Source of the DNA: Acinetobacter indicus CIP 110367
GTDB lineage: Bacteria; Pseudomonadota; Gammaproteobacteria; Pseudomonadales; Moraxellaceae
DNA: 64,000 nucleotides
Assembly: GCF_000488255.1 (NCBI RefSeq)
Contig: NZ_KI530755.1
Span: 248,001 to 312,000 of the forward strand
Direction of reading: 5' to 3'
A program made the translations under genes and the position numbers. The notes beneath the pieces were generated by a model. That model saw only the letters and a program-made list of their open reading frames with translations, was not told the origin of the DNA and made no database searches. Position 1 is the first letter of the stretch. Every line of letters starts with the position of its first letter. Shown here piece by piece: positions 44,978 to 53,472 of the stretch.

Positions 44978-45331
44978 TACGGCTCCGCTACAAAGGCCAA
45001 ATTTAGTGGCAGTATCATATCATAGGAGCGGGCAGGAGATACATTCCATTTATGGCTGATCGGTCTGCTATTTCTGTAGAAAATATAAACGCAGGATTCA
45101 CTTTTGTTTGAATTAACTCTGTATTTTCAAAGCTATATTATCAAAATGATGGTTTTTCTCAGGTTTTACAGAAAAATCGCTTATAATAGCCCCAGACGGC
45201 AAAAACCGGCCTCAGGCTGTTGGTTTCTTGCCCGTTTTTTATCTTTTACTGTGCTTTGGCATGACTTTAAAATGTACAGCGCCAGTCCGGATAAATCTCT
45301 TCTTGTTTAATTCTTGCCAGGTCTGCAAACG
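44978..45331. promoter_or_regulatory. 354-base divergent spacer with a -10 box and a leader hairpin
   Basis: TATAAT at 45182-45187 would start a plus-strand RNA near 45194. Immediately after it, ACGGCAA..AACC and GGTTT.TTGCC.GT pair with small bulges, the loop holds GCCTCAGGC, and six T follow (about 45195-45240). This looks like an early terminator or attenuator, or a very short RNA, ahead of the dehydrogenase gene. No protein is recognised in the spacer. Confidence 0.5.
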
Positions 45332-46741
45332 ATGAATGCTCCAGTCGCTTTAACCCCAGAGTTATTGACCCAATTGACTGCAATTGTAGGTGAAAACCGT
45401 ATTAAAACTGATGCGGACAGCCTCCAGAATTGGGGTCGAGATCATACCAAGCACTTTGATCCAAACCCATCCGTCATCGTTTTTCCATCGAGCACTGAGC
45501 AGGTGCAAGCGATTGTGAAACTTGCTAATCAGTTCAATGTCGCAGTGACCCCATCGGGCGGTCGTACCGGTCTTTCTGCGGGTGCGGTAGCGGCCAACGG
45601 TGAAATCGTGGTAAGCATGGACAAGATGAACCAGATTCTGGAATTCTTCCCGGCAGACCGCATGGTGCGGGTACAGGCCGGTGTGGTGACTGAACAGCTG
45701 CAAAACTATGCCGAAGAGCAAGGGATGTATTACCCGGTCGATTTCGCTTCTGCCGGTTCATCGCAAATTGGCGGTAACATCGGTACCAATGCCGGCGGCA
45801 TTAAAGTCATTAAATACGGCATGACCCGTAACTGGGTGCTGGGCTTAACCGTGGTGACCGGTAAAGGTGATGTGCTGCGTTTAAACAAAGGCATGATCAA
45901 AAACGCCACCGGTTATGCACTGCAACACTTATTCATTGGTGGTGAAGGGACTTTAGGCCTAGTCACTGAAGCGGAAATCAAGCTGGAGCGTCAACCGCAA
46001 GACCTGCAAGTGATGGTGCTGGGTGTACCGGATTTTGATGCAGTGATGCCTGTGCTGCACGCTTTCCAGGCCAAAATTGATTTAACTGCGTTCGAGTTCT
46101 TTGGTGAACTGGCAATGCAGAAAGTACTGGCCAATGGTCATGTACAGCGTCCGTTTGAAACCGAATGTCCATTCTATGTATTGGTTGAATTTGAAGCGCC
46201 GTTTGAACCGATTATGGACAAGGCGATGGAAATTTTTGAGCACTGTATGGAACAGGGCTGGGTGCTGGACGGCGTACTCAGCCAAAGCCTGGATCAGGTC
46301 GAAAGCTTATGGCGTTTACGTGAAGATATTTCGGAATCGATTGCGCCGTTTATTCCATACAAAAACGATATTTCAGTGCTGATTACCCACGTGCCGGCAT
46401 TTATTAAAGAAATTGATGCGATTGTGGCCGAGAACTATCCGGACTTTGAAATCTGCTGGTTCGGTCATATTGGTGACGGTAACCTGCACCTGAACATCCT
46501 GAAACCTGCCGATTTAAGCAAAGATGAATTCTTTGCCAAATGTCAGGTGGTGAACAAGTATGTGTTTGATACCGTGAAAAAATATGACGGTTCAATTTCT
46601 GCAGAGCACGGTGTTGGCATGACCAAAAAGCCATATCTGGAATACTCGCGTTCTGCTGAAGAAATCGAATATATGAAAGCCTTGAAACAGGTCTTTGACC
46701 CGAATGGGATTATGAACCCGGGTAAATTATTCGACCTGTAA
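45332..46741 (+). CDS. FAD-linked D-2-hydroxyglutarate dehydrogenase-like oxidoreductase
   Basis: 469 residues from ATG 45332; an open extension of six codons lacks support. FAD-binding PCMH domain (TPSGGRTGLSAGAV, ASAGSSQIGGNIGTNAGGIK) and C-terminal FAD-oxidase domain with metal-binding HVPAF, WFGHIGDGNLHLNIL and SAEHGVGMTKK. The family includes D-2-hydroxyglutarate, D-lactate and glycolate dehydrogenases. Position opposite serA favours D-2-hydroxyglutarate, because SerA and this enzyme are known to work as a couple in Pseudomonas. Substrate not proven here. Confidence 0.85.
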   Translation: MNAPVALTPELLTQLTAIVGENRIKTDADSLQNWGRDHTKHFDPNPSVIVFPSSTEQVQAIVKLANQFNVAVTPSGGRTGLSAGAVAANGEIVVSMDKMNQILEFFPADRMVRVQAGVVTEQLQNYAEEQGMYYPVDFASAGSSQIGGNIGTNAGGIKVIKYGMTRNWVLGLTVVTGKGDVLRLNKGMIKNATGYALQHLFIGGEGTLGLVTEAEIKLERQPQDLQVMVLGVPDFDAVMPVLHAFQAKIDLTAFEFFGELAMQKVLANGHVQRPFETECPFYVLVEFEAPFEPIMDKAMEIFEHCMEQGWVLDGVLSQSLDQVESLWRLREDISESIAPFIPYKNDISVLITHVPAFIKEIDAIVAENYPDFEICWFGHIGDGNLHLNILKPADLSKDEFFAKCQVVNKYVFDTVKKYDGSISAEHGVGMTKKPYLEYSRSAEEIEYMKALKQVFDPNGIMNPGKLFDL

Positions 46742-46757
46742 TCAGGCCAATAGAACG

Positions 46758-46787
46758 AAAAAGCGCATCTCCGGATGCGCTTTTTTT
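46758..46787 (+). terminator. Terminator of the FAD dehydrogenase gene
   Basis: AAAAAGCGCATC and GATGCGCTTTTTTT around TCCG. Confidence 0.88.
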
Positions 46788-46893
46788 ATGGCACTTATCA
46801 TGTGCACTCTCGCTCAAATTACATTCTGTGCATAGTGTTAAGCGCAAAAAGCCGGCATCATTTTTACAGTGTTGAATCAGTTTGGATAGAGTT

Positions 46894-47265
46894 ATGTTTC
46901 GTTTCGCTGCAATGGCAGGACTGGCGATTGCTGTTACAGGATGTGCCACCACCCAGAATATTGTGTCTAAAGTGACACCGTCTGCCGAAACACCGTTGGC
47001 ACAGGTGTTAAAAGAGCGTCCGGATTTACGTAAACAGCTGGCGACAGTCGAGCTGCGTCAATTCTTTAATAATGTCGAATCACCGACCGCGGCCCAGGTT
47101 AAAGTGACTGAAACCGGTTTAATGGATGATTCGGTACGCTCGATTCGTACCATTTACAGTTTTAAACTGGTCAATGGCGACTGGGAAAAAGTGAAAACTG
47201 AAAAGAGCTATCAATGTCTGCGCGGCAAAAATACCAAGACTTTCCAGAAGGCTGTATGTCCTTAA
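46894..47265 (+). CDS. Small putative lipoprotein
   Basis: 123 residues from ATG 46894 with GGATAGAG upstream. Signal MFRFAAMAGLAIAVTGCATT has a lipobox (VTGC, Cys17). The mature part is about 105 residues with two further Cys at the end (YQCLRGKN, KAVCP), which may form a disulfide. Family not recognised. Probably anchored in the envelope. Isolated gene between two terminator-bounded units. Confidence 0.7.
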   Translation: MFRFAAMAGLAIAVTGCATTQNIVSKVTPSAETPLAQVLKERPDLRKQLATVELRQFFNNVESPTAAQVKVTETGLMDDSVRSIRTIYSFKLVNGDWEKVKTEKSYQCLRGKNTKTFQKAVCP

Positions 47266-47497
47266 TCCGCTTGACTCTTTCAATGATTTTGATTGAAAAG
47301 CGTAGCTAAACCCTGCGCTTTTCTGTTTTTAAAACCGGGGATTTATACTGATTTTGTTCAGCCGCTCTAGCTGAGTGCTGCTGCCGCAAGTCCAGCATTT
47401 CCTCATCAGAAAAGTCACAGATTTTAAAAATAAACTCTGCTACACTGCGCCCATTGTTATGATTGCAGCTTGCTGATCTGGCAGGCTTTTGAGCGCT

Positions 47498-48727
47498 ATG
47501 CAAACCACTCCAACTACAACGCTCTCCCGTGCCACCTTAATGTTTCCGCTGGCTTTGGTGCTGTTCGAATTTTCTGTCTATATCGGCAATGATCTGGTAC
47601 AGCCGGCCATGCTCGCCATTACCCAGGATTTTGGCGTCAGCAGTTCCTGGGCAGCCTCTTCGATGTCGTTTTATCTGCTCGGCGGTGCCTGTGTCGCGGC
47701 CATTTTAGGCCCTTTATCGGACCGTTTAGGCCGTAAAAAAGTCCTGCTGGGTGGGGTACTGTTTTTTGTGGTGACCTGCCTGCTGATTTTATTGACCCAG
47801 AACATCGAAAGCTTTTTATTGCTGCGCTTTTTGCAGGGCTTTGGCCTGTCGGTAATAACTGCGGTGGGCTATGCCGCCATTCAGGAAAGTTTTGCCGAAC
47901 GCGATGCAATTAAAGTCATGGCACTCATGGCCAATGTGTCGCTGCTGGCGCCGCTACTGGGGCCGGTGTTGGGTGCGTTTATGATCGAGCATGTGTCCTG
48001 GCACTGGGGCTTTATTGGGATTGCAGCTTTGGCGGCTTTGAGCTGGCTCGGACTGAAAGCAAAAATGCCGGAGCAGCAGCTCAGTATTCCGAAACAGCCG
48101 ATTGGCTATATCTGGGATGATTTTAAACAGGTACTGAAAAACCGCCGTTTTCTGACCATGACCTTTGCCTTGCCGCTCTTAAGTATGCCGCTGATGTTAT
48201 GGATTGCCTTGTCGCCGGTGATGCTGGTGGAACAGCTCGGTCTGAGCAGTCTGCAATATGGTCTGGCCCAATTTCCGGTGTTGGGCGGGCTGATTGCCGG
48301 GAATCTATTGCTGCTGAAAATCATTGACCGTTTTGCTTTGGGACAGACTGTGCTGATGGGCTTGCCACTCATGTTGGTCGGTACCTTGCTGTTAATTCTT
48401 GGTCTGCTCATACCAGACTATTTAATCTGGTGTCTGATTCTGGGTATGACTTTCATCAGCTTTGGTGAGGGCATCAGTTTTTCAATTATTTACCGTTTTG
48501 CCCTGATGTCGTCCGAAGTGTCGAAAGGGACCGTGGCCGCAACTGCCTCTGTGTTGATGATGCTGAGCTTTTTTGTGGTGATTGAACTGGTGCGCATGCT
48601 CTACAGCCATTTTGAACTGTGGGCTTATAGCCTGTCCTGTTTTGCTTTAATTGCCTTGTGGTTTGCTTATCCACGGCTAAGCTTAAAACAGATTATGCAC
48701 GAACGTGCCGAAAGCGGTCAGTTTTAA
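47498..48727 (+). CDS. craA: CraA-like MFS drug efflux pump
   Basis: 409 residues from ATG 47498; a TTG three codons earlier is possible. Twelve hydrophobic segments, the MFS motif A GPLSDRLGRKKVL, and MdfA-family stretches. The sequence is very close to the CraA pump of A. baumannii in many blocks (TLMFPLALVLFEF, YIGNDLVQPAMLAIT, GISFSIIYRFALMSSEVSKG). CraA exports chloramphenicol and some other compounds by proton antiport. Substrate range of this copy is not shown. It is chromosomal and is intrinsic to the genus. Confidence 0.88.
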   Translation: MQTTPTTTLSRATLMFPLALVLFEFSVYIGNDLVQPAMLAITQDFGVSSSWAASSMSFYLLGGACVAAILGPLSDRLGRKKVLLGGVLFFVVTCLLILLTQNIESFLLLRFLQGFGLSVITAVGYAAIQESFAERDAIKVMALMANVSLLAPLLGPVLGAFMIEHVSWHWGFIGIAALAALSWLGLKAKMPEQQLSIPKQPIGYIWDDFKQVLKNRRFLTMTFALPLLSMPLMLWIALSPVMLVEQLGLSSLQYGLAQFPVLGGLIAGNLLLLKIIDRFALGQTVLMGLPLMLVGTLLLILGLLIPDYLIWCLILGMTFISFGEGISFSIIYRFALMSSEVSKGTVAATASVLMMLSFFVVIELVRMLYSHFELWAYSLSCFALIALWFAYPRLSLKQIMHERAESGQF

Positions 48728-48777
48728 GCGGGCTGATCATCTCGCATTTATCAATAGGATAATGTGGCTGAAAGGCC

Positions 48778-48820
48778 AAAAATAAAAGGCATCCAGCAGA
48801 CAGTAATCTGGTGGATGCCT
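48778..48820 (-). terminator. Terminator of the DUF3817 gene
   Basis: AGGCATCCA and TGGATGCCT arms; the minus strand continues into TTTTATTTTT. Confidence 0.75.
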
Positions 48821-48841
48821 GATTCACAGATCCGTCAGAAG

Positions 48842-49141
48842 TTACACTTTGACCTGCGGCTGTGCCATTTTCTTCAGTTTGGCATCGAAAATAAACGGGC
48901 CAAACGGTAAAATTGAGGCAATCACACCCATTAAAAATACCTGAATTGACCATTTCTGTTTTTCACAGACCACGAACTGCACCACCAGAAAGGCAATAAA
49001 CAGCACACCGTGGCCCATGCCGACGTATTTCACCAGAATTGGGTTACCCCATATATATTTCAGTGGCATGGCAATAAGCAGCAAGGCTAGAAAAGATAAA
49101 CCTTCTAAAAAACCCACCACACGCAAGCTTTGGATGTTCAT
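48842..49141 (-). CDS. DUF3817 membrane protein
   Basis: 99 residues from ATG 49141 (MNIQSLRVVGFLEGLSFLAL); the frame is open 20 codons further upstream. Three hydrophobic segments with the DUF3817 pattern (GFLEGLSFL near the start, MGHGVLFIAFL in the middle, FGPFIFD near the end). Function of the family is unknown. Small integral inner-membrane protein. Confidence 0.82.
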   Translation of the reverse strand: MNIQSLRVVGFLEGLSFLALLLIAMPLKYIWGNPILVKYVGMGHGVLFIAFLVVQFVVCEKQKWSIQVFLMGVIASILPFGPFIFDAKLKKMAQPQVKV

Positions 49142-49428
49142 ACTCTGCAATTTCCCCATAGATCTAGCTGCAGTGTAGCGAATATTAGCGCAGAGGGCCA
49201 TGCTTTTTAGTACACAGCCTGGGTTTAAGTTTTTGTTTTTTAATATAAATCAGACTATTTTGCTTGGTTTTTGCTAAGCTGTTGATGTTGAAATAAAAGC
49301 CTGATAATCAATCTTGTAGCCTCAGATTGCTATTTAATCTAGGCATAGAAAAAGGCACTCATCGCTATGGATAAGTGCCTTAAAAATCAGAAAACTGTGG
49401 ATAAGTCGGGATTTATCCGCATCAAGGT
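49142..49428. other. 287-base spacer
   Basis: Divides the DUF3817 start from the end of sodC. Apart from the sodC terminator at 49347-49383 nothing is seen; the DUF3817 promoter must be here. Confidence 0.5.
49347..49383 (-). terminator. Terminator of sodC
   Basis: AAGGCACT and AGTGCCTT around a 14-base loop, T-run on the minus strand (TTTTTC). Confidence 0.75.
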
Positions 49429-49974
49429 TTAGATCACGCCACAGGCAATCCGGTCACCACCACCGCCTAACGGTTTTGGCGTATCGGCATAGTTATCGCC
49501 ACCGGCATGAATCATGAGCGCCAGACCTTGTACATCCTGTAATTTCAGACGCGGCGCCAGTAGGGTGACACGTGCCGTGCCATTGGCTGCCACATTCAGG
49601 ACCGGTAAATCACCGAGATGGCCGCTTAATGGATTGCCGTGGTTGGGTGCCTGATTCGGATTAAAGTGACCACCTGCGGCTAGCGCAGCCTGCATTTTAC
49701 CGTCTTTTTCTGCTGGGGCGCAGGAACCGTTTTCATGAATATGGAAACCATGTGGACCCGGTGGTAACTGGGTCAGATTGGTACGGATGACCAGACCCGC
49801 AGCACTATCGGTCAGTTGAACTTCACCGAGCTGGGCGCCAATGCCTTGGGCAGAGACCGCATTAACGGCAACGTTTTTACTGGCACCAATCATAGGATCG
49901 GGTGTGGTGGTACAGCCGACTCCGATCAGCGCGGTAAACGCACATAAAGCACCAAGTTTAAAAAGTGGGGTCAT
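49429..49974 (-). CDS. sodC: Periplasmic Cu/Zn superoxide dismutase, lipoprotein type
   Basis: 181 residues from ATG 49974, with AGGA 8 bases upstream; ATG 49983 is also in frame. Lipobox IGVGC suggests lipid anchoring. Metal ligands are seen in HGFHIHENGSC, GGHFNPNQAPNHGNPLSGHLGDLP and the C-terminal GGGDRIACGVI; the two Cys can form the conserved disulfide. It converts superoxide to hydrogen peroxide in the periplasm and so guards against external superoxide. Confidence 0.94.
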   Translation of the reverse strand: MTPLFKLGALCAFTALIGVGCTTTPDPMIGASKNVAVNAVSAQGIGAQLGEVQLTDSAAGLVIRTNLTQLPPGPHGFHIHENGSCAPAEKDGKMQAALAAGGHFNPNQAPNHGNPLSGHLGDLPVLNVAANGTARVTLLAPRLKLQDVQGLALMIHAGGDNYADTPKPLGGGGDRIACGVI

Positions 49975-50079
49975 GGTTTGCATCCTGTCTTATTCGAATA
50001 TGTGGCTTCATTCAAACAAGGCTCAGGAGGCAACACAATGCTGTTTGCGTACAGGCGTGTATAAGTTTCTTAATGAAAT

Positions 50080-51243
50080 TTAGCCTTTTGGTGCAGCCGG
50101 TCCCTGATCATCGGGCAGGTCATAGGCCATGGTGGTTTTTGGCATCATCATGGCTTCGGCTTCATTGGTTTCATGCAGCCATTCACGCCAGATTGCCAGC
50201 AAGACCGCCAGAATCACCGGGCCAATAAACAGGCCAATCAGGCCAAAGCTGGCAATACCGCCCAGAACCCCGAACATGATCAGCAGGAATGGAATCTGGG
50301 TGGCGCCGGAAATCACCAGCGGACGAATCACGTTATCTGCGGTACTGACCACACACACGCCCCAGGCCATCACGCCAATTGCTTCAATGGTTTGCCCCTG
50401 CGAGAACAGCCACAGCGCCACCGAGCCATAGGCCAGCGGTGGGCCAAACGGAATCAGGGCAAACAGGAAAGTGACAATGGTCAATACCATCGGGTTTGGC
50501 ACCCCGGCCACAAAGTAGCTGACCCCGGCCAAAAGTGCCTGGGCAATTGCAGTCAAGCCAACCCCGTAAACCACCGCACGGGTGGTTTCAGAAATGGTAT
50601 CTAAATAATGGTGTACACGTGGTCCGATCACCATTTCCAGCGCTTTACTGACCTGATTTAAAATGGTCTGGCCATCACGATAGAAGAAGAACAGCGACAG
50701 CATGGCAAAGCCGAGTTTAATTAAATTGCGGCTAATTTCACTGAGCAGGAAACGGCCATAATTCAGATGGCCCTGAATCCAGACTGAAATCGAATTAATG
50801 ATACTGTTCGGATCTTCATTAATTTCACGTAAGGAACGGCTAATTTCTTTACCGACAAAGGGCAGATCGCGGATAAAATCCGGCACATTCAAATGTCCGG
50901 AAAAGACCTGTTTCTGTAATTCGTAATACAGGTTACGACCTTCATGCTGCAAGATAAAAATGGCAAAGGTCAATGGAATACCGACCACCAGCGTCACCAG
51001 AATCATCATAATTGTGGCGCTTAAGGTCGGCCGCGGACCGCACATACGCTGTACCGACTGATACAGCGGCCAGGTCATATAGGCAATAATAGTGGCCCAA
51101 ACTACAGGAACAATAAAGTATTTGAGGACATGAAAGCTCAAAAAAATCAGGACAAAAAATAGTCCAAATAGCAAGACTTTTTGTAAAGTGGGCGCGTATT
51201 GTTGCACTGAGTTCACTGGCTCATTCCTAAGGTCTTGAAGCAT
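50080..51243 (-). CDS. AI-2E family transporter (PerM-like)
   Basis: 387 residues. About eight hydrophobic segments with the family arrangement: VLIFLSFHVLKYFIVPVVWA near the start, a long soluble insert (about 95-190) and GGIASFGLIGLFIGPVILAV near the end. A GTG at codon 11 (VNSVQQ) with AGGAATG upstream could be the true start. Named after E. coli TqsA, but most members export other compounds or act as Na+/H+ antiporters. The function here is unknown. Confidence 0.85.
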   Translation of the reverse strand: MLQDLRNEPVNSVQQYAPTLQKVLLFGLFFVLIFLSFHVLKYFIVPVVWATIIAYMTWPLYQSVQRMCGPRPTLSATIMMILVTLVVGIPLTFAIFILQHEGRNLYYELQKQVFSGHLNVPDFIRDLPFVGKEISRSLREINEDPNSIINSISVWIQGHLNYGRFLLSEISRNLIKLGFAMLSLFFFYRDGQTILNQVSKALEMVIGPRVHHYLDTISETTRAVVYGVGLTAIAQALLAGVSYFVAGVPNPMVLTIVTFLFALIPFGPPLAYGSVALWLFSQGQTIEAIGVMAWGVCVVSTADNVIRPLVISGATQIPFLLIMFGVLGGIASFGLIGLFIGPVILAVLLAIWREWLHETNEAEAMMMPKTTMAYDLPDDQGPAAPKG

Positions 51244-51343
51244 ATTAACTGAAAACCCAGCGCTCGCAAATGAACGCTGCGTAAGTTCTGTTAAATATTG
51301 AAGCGGGAATGGAAAGGCAAAAGCCGTTTAATCGCTTAGGCGC

Positions 51344-51988
51344 TTAGAACCATTGGGCCGGATCATCAATAATCGCATTCAGGACAGGTTGCCACTGATT
51401 TTGAATGGTCAGGTAATTTTTCTGGGTTTTATCAAATACGCTTAAGCCCTGCATCGCCAGTTGACCATAGGCAGCACGTTCAGAAATCCAGGCCACCGGT
51501 TCCTGTTCAATTTTTTCAAAGAAATCACGAATTTCTTTGGAGCTGGCACTGTTGGTCTTGACCCGGTTGGCTAGCAGTAAAATCTGAACCTTGCCTTTAC
51601 GAATCCGTTTAATTTCCTGCAAATGCTTTAAAAAGCGGCGGGTTGAATCAATATCGAAGAAGGAAGGCTGCAGCGGGGTAATAATCGCATGCGCTTCACT
51701 AATCAGCTGCTCGGCCTGATCACCAGATAATGCCCCCGGCGCATCAATAATCAGGTATTCGATATTTTTAGGCGCATCACCGACCGATTTTTCATGACGC
51801 CAGTCCAGACTCTGAATGGGAGCGGCGCTTTCTGGACGCTGTTTTAACCATTGTCGTGCAGATTTCTGGTTATCGGCATCGAACAGGGCGACTTTATATC
51901 CTTTTTGGGCTAAGGCGGAAGCTAAACTGATGGCGGTAATGGTTTTTCCACATCCACCTTTTTGATTGGCGACTAAGATTGTTTTCAT
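51344..51988 (-). CDS. Orphan ParA-family ATPase
   Basis: 214 residues. Deviant Walker A KGGCGKT near residue 10, Walker A-prime [13 protein letters not shown], and Walker [10 protein letters not shown]. Plasmid ParA proteins position DNA; small chromosomal versions such as this position other cargo or have unknown roles. No ParB-like gene is adjacent, so chromosome or plasmid segregation is unlikely. It is divergent from a Holliday-junction-resolvase-like gene. Confidence 0.82.
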   Translation of the reverse strand: MKTILVANQKGGCGKTITAISLASALAQKGYKVALFDADNQKSARQWLKQRPESAAPIQSLDWRHEKSVGDAPKNIEYLIIDAPGALSGDQAEQLISEAHAIITPLQPSFFDIDSTRRFLKHLQEIKRIRKGKVQILLLANRVKTNSASSKEIRDFFEKIEQEPVAWISERAAYGQLAMQGLSVFDKTQKNYLTIQNQWQPVLNAIIDDPAQWF

Positions 51989-52107
51989 GACCCTACTAAA
52001 GATTTTATTCTGCTCATCCCTAGCATATCATTGTTTGATGTGCTGGAGATGACCGTTGACAAAAGTCGTAGCGCTGCTTGCAAATTTTAAAAAATCAGGA
52101 AAACCCC

Positions 52108-52575
52108 ATGTCGATATGGATGGCAATGCTTATAGGCGCTGCAATAGGAGTGGTGCTGACCACCATCATTTTAAGTCATAGCCGCAATGGCCGGATTAAG
52201 GCCGAATATGAACAGTATATTGCCGAGCTGGAGCTGGAACATCAGCAGGCACTGGCGCAGGCCCAAAAGCGCAGCGTCAATACCAGCCGTGCGGTGCTCA
52301 AAGGCAAAATGGCCGAGCAGATGGCACCGATTATGCCGCAATTTGAATACTTGCCCAGCGATGCCAAATTTCTGGGCGATCCGGTCGATTATATTGTGTT
52401 TGATGGCTATACCGATTTTCGGGATGGCGATGGTCGGGCTGAGGATATTCAGGTGGTGTTAATTGATATTAAAAGTGGCGGCGCACGTCTAACCAAAGGC
52501 CAGCAGGCCATTGCCGAAGCCATTCAGCAAGGGCGACTGCGTTTTGAAACCATCCGTATTGATTTTGAGGATTAA
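52108..52575 (+). CDS. Holliday-junction resolvase-like membrane-anchored endonuclease
   Basis: 155 residues from ATG 52108. One N-terminal membrane segment (MAMLIGAAIGVVLTTIILS), a helical coiled stretch, then a nuclease-like domain with DPVDYIVFDGY and VVLIDIKSGGARLTKGQQAI. The last motif matches the endonuclease fold of proteins related to Holliday junction resolvases (PF10107). Catalytic pattern D...D-x-K is visible (IDIKSG). The physiological role is unknown. Confidence 0.75.
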   Translation: MSIWMAMLIGAAIGVVLTTIILSHSRNGRIKAEYEQYIAELELEHQQALAQAQKRSVNTSRAVLKGKMAEQMAPIMPQFEYLPSDAKFLGDPVDYIVFDGYTDFRDGDGRAEDIQVVLIDIKSGGARLTKGQQAIAEAIQQGRLRFETIRIDFED

Positions 52576-52600
52576 CCTTTTTTGATGACTGAACTTTCTT

Positions 52601-52921
52601 GTGAATAAAATACTGCTCAGCCTGGTGGGACTAGCCCTGATGATCTGGCTGTGGTCGGAATATTTTCGTGCCATCCCGCATCTACAGCAGTCGGGGGTGT
52701 TAAAGAACTTTGCGCTGGAAACTGAAGGGGGTTTTTCCGGGCAGTATCAGGTCGTGGCAAAACGCTACTACAGTCCGGACCGGCGGGTGATTCATCCGGC
52801 TGCACCGGTGGTGGGACATTTTAATGATCTGGCCTATATCAGCAATATTGATCTGCTGTTGGCCAAAGAAGATTTTAGCGCATCAGGCCAGGCCCAAACG
52901 GTCGATTTTGAACAAGCATAA
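52601..52921 (+). CDS. Small membrane-anchored hypothetical protein
   Basis: 106 residues from GTG 52601, 26 bases after the nuclease gene and probably co-transcribed. N-terminal anchor KILLSLVGLALMIWLWSEYF, then a soluble Tyr/Val-rich part (GQYQVVAKRYYSPDRRVIHP). Not recognised. The start codon is GTG with CTTTCTTG upstream, so translation may be weak. It ends immediately before the IS200/IS605 element. Confidence 0.6.
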   Translation: MNKILLSLVGLALMIWLWSEYFRAIPHLQQSGVLKNFALETEGGFSGQYQVVAKRYYSPDRRVIHPAAPVVGHFNDLAYISNIDLLLAKEDFSASGQAQTVDFEQA

Positions 52922-52951
52922 AGAGCGCATTCTCACTCTTTTAAGGGCGAG

Positions 52952-53410
52952 TTAGCTCTTTTTTAGTGACTTGGATTTTTTTGCATTTTTTTCAGAAGTT
53001 GGTGTTCTTTGGTTTTCGATATGCTTTTTAACAACTTCTAAACTTGCACCACCACAAGATACAACGCAATAACTAGGCGACCAAAAGTGGTTGCCCCATA
53101 ATTTTCCCTTAATTTCATCCCAATAAGATCGTCTTAAAACATAAGAGCTTTTGCCCTTTAGTTTACCCACTAAATTAGACACTGAATGTTTAGGGTGAAC
53201 ACTTACAAGCATGTGAATATGATCATCCTCGCCATTAAACTCAATGAGTTCACAATTCATTTGCAAGCAAGTTTCTTTCATAATCTCATTTAAAGAAGTA
53301 AGCATTTCCATTGTTAATACATCTCTTCGGTATTTCGTAACAAATACTAAATGAACAATATTGTTAAAAACACATGATCTACCTGTTCTCCACTCGTACA
53401 TATTAACCAC
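52952..53410 (-). CDS. tnpA: IS200/IS605 TnpA, Y1 transposase with probable Tyr to His change
   Basis: 152 residues. Typical TnpA: YRRDVLTMEMLTSLNEIM, the metal-binding HxH (His64, His66 in DDHIHMLV), and the C-terminal helix LEVVKKHIENQ. In active members this last helix carries the nucleophile Tyr (xxYIExQ). Here the codon is CAT at the expected place (residue 130, about 127 from the inner ATG). If the reading is right, the protein cannot make the 5'-phosphotyrosine bond. The rest is complete, so decay is recent. Confidence 0.85.
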   Translation of the reverse strand: MVNMYEWRTGRSCVFNNIVHLVFVTKYRRDVLTMEMLTSLNEIMKETCLQMNCELIEFNGEDDHIHMLVSVHPKHSVSNLVGKLKGKSSYVLRRSYWDEIKGKLWGNHFWSPSYCVVSCGGASLEVVKKHIENQRTPTSEKNAKKSKSLKKS

Positions 53411-53472
53411 ACACTAGATTTACATTGATCTTATTTTAAGCTAAAATAAGCGTATTCACTAGAGGTTTTTAA

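Noticed and set aside
45104..45310. 68-residue open frame before the dehydrogenase gene
   Set aside because: It overlaps the -10 box and the hairpin, has no RBS and has an unlikely composition.
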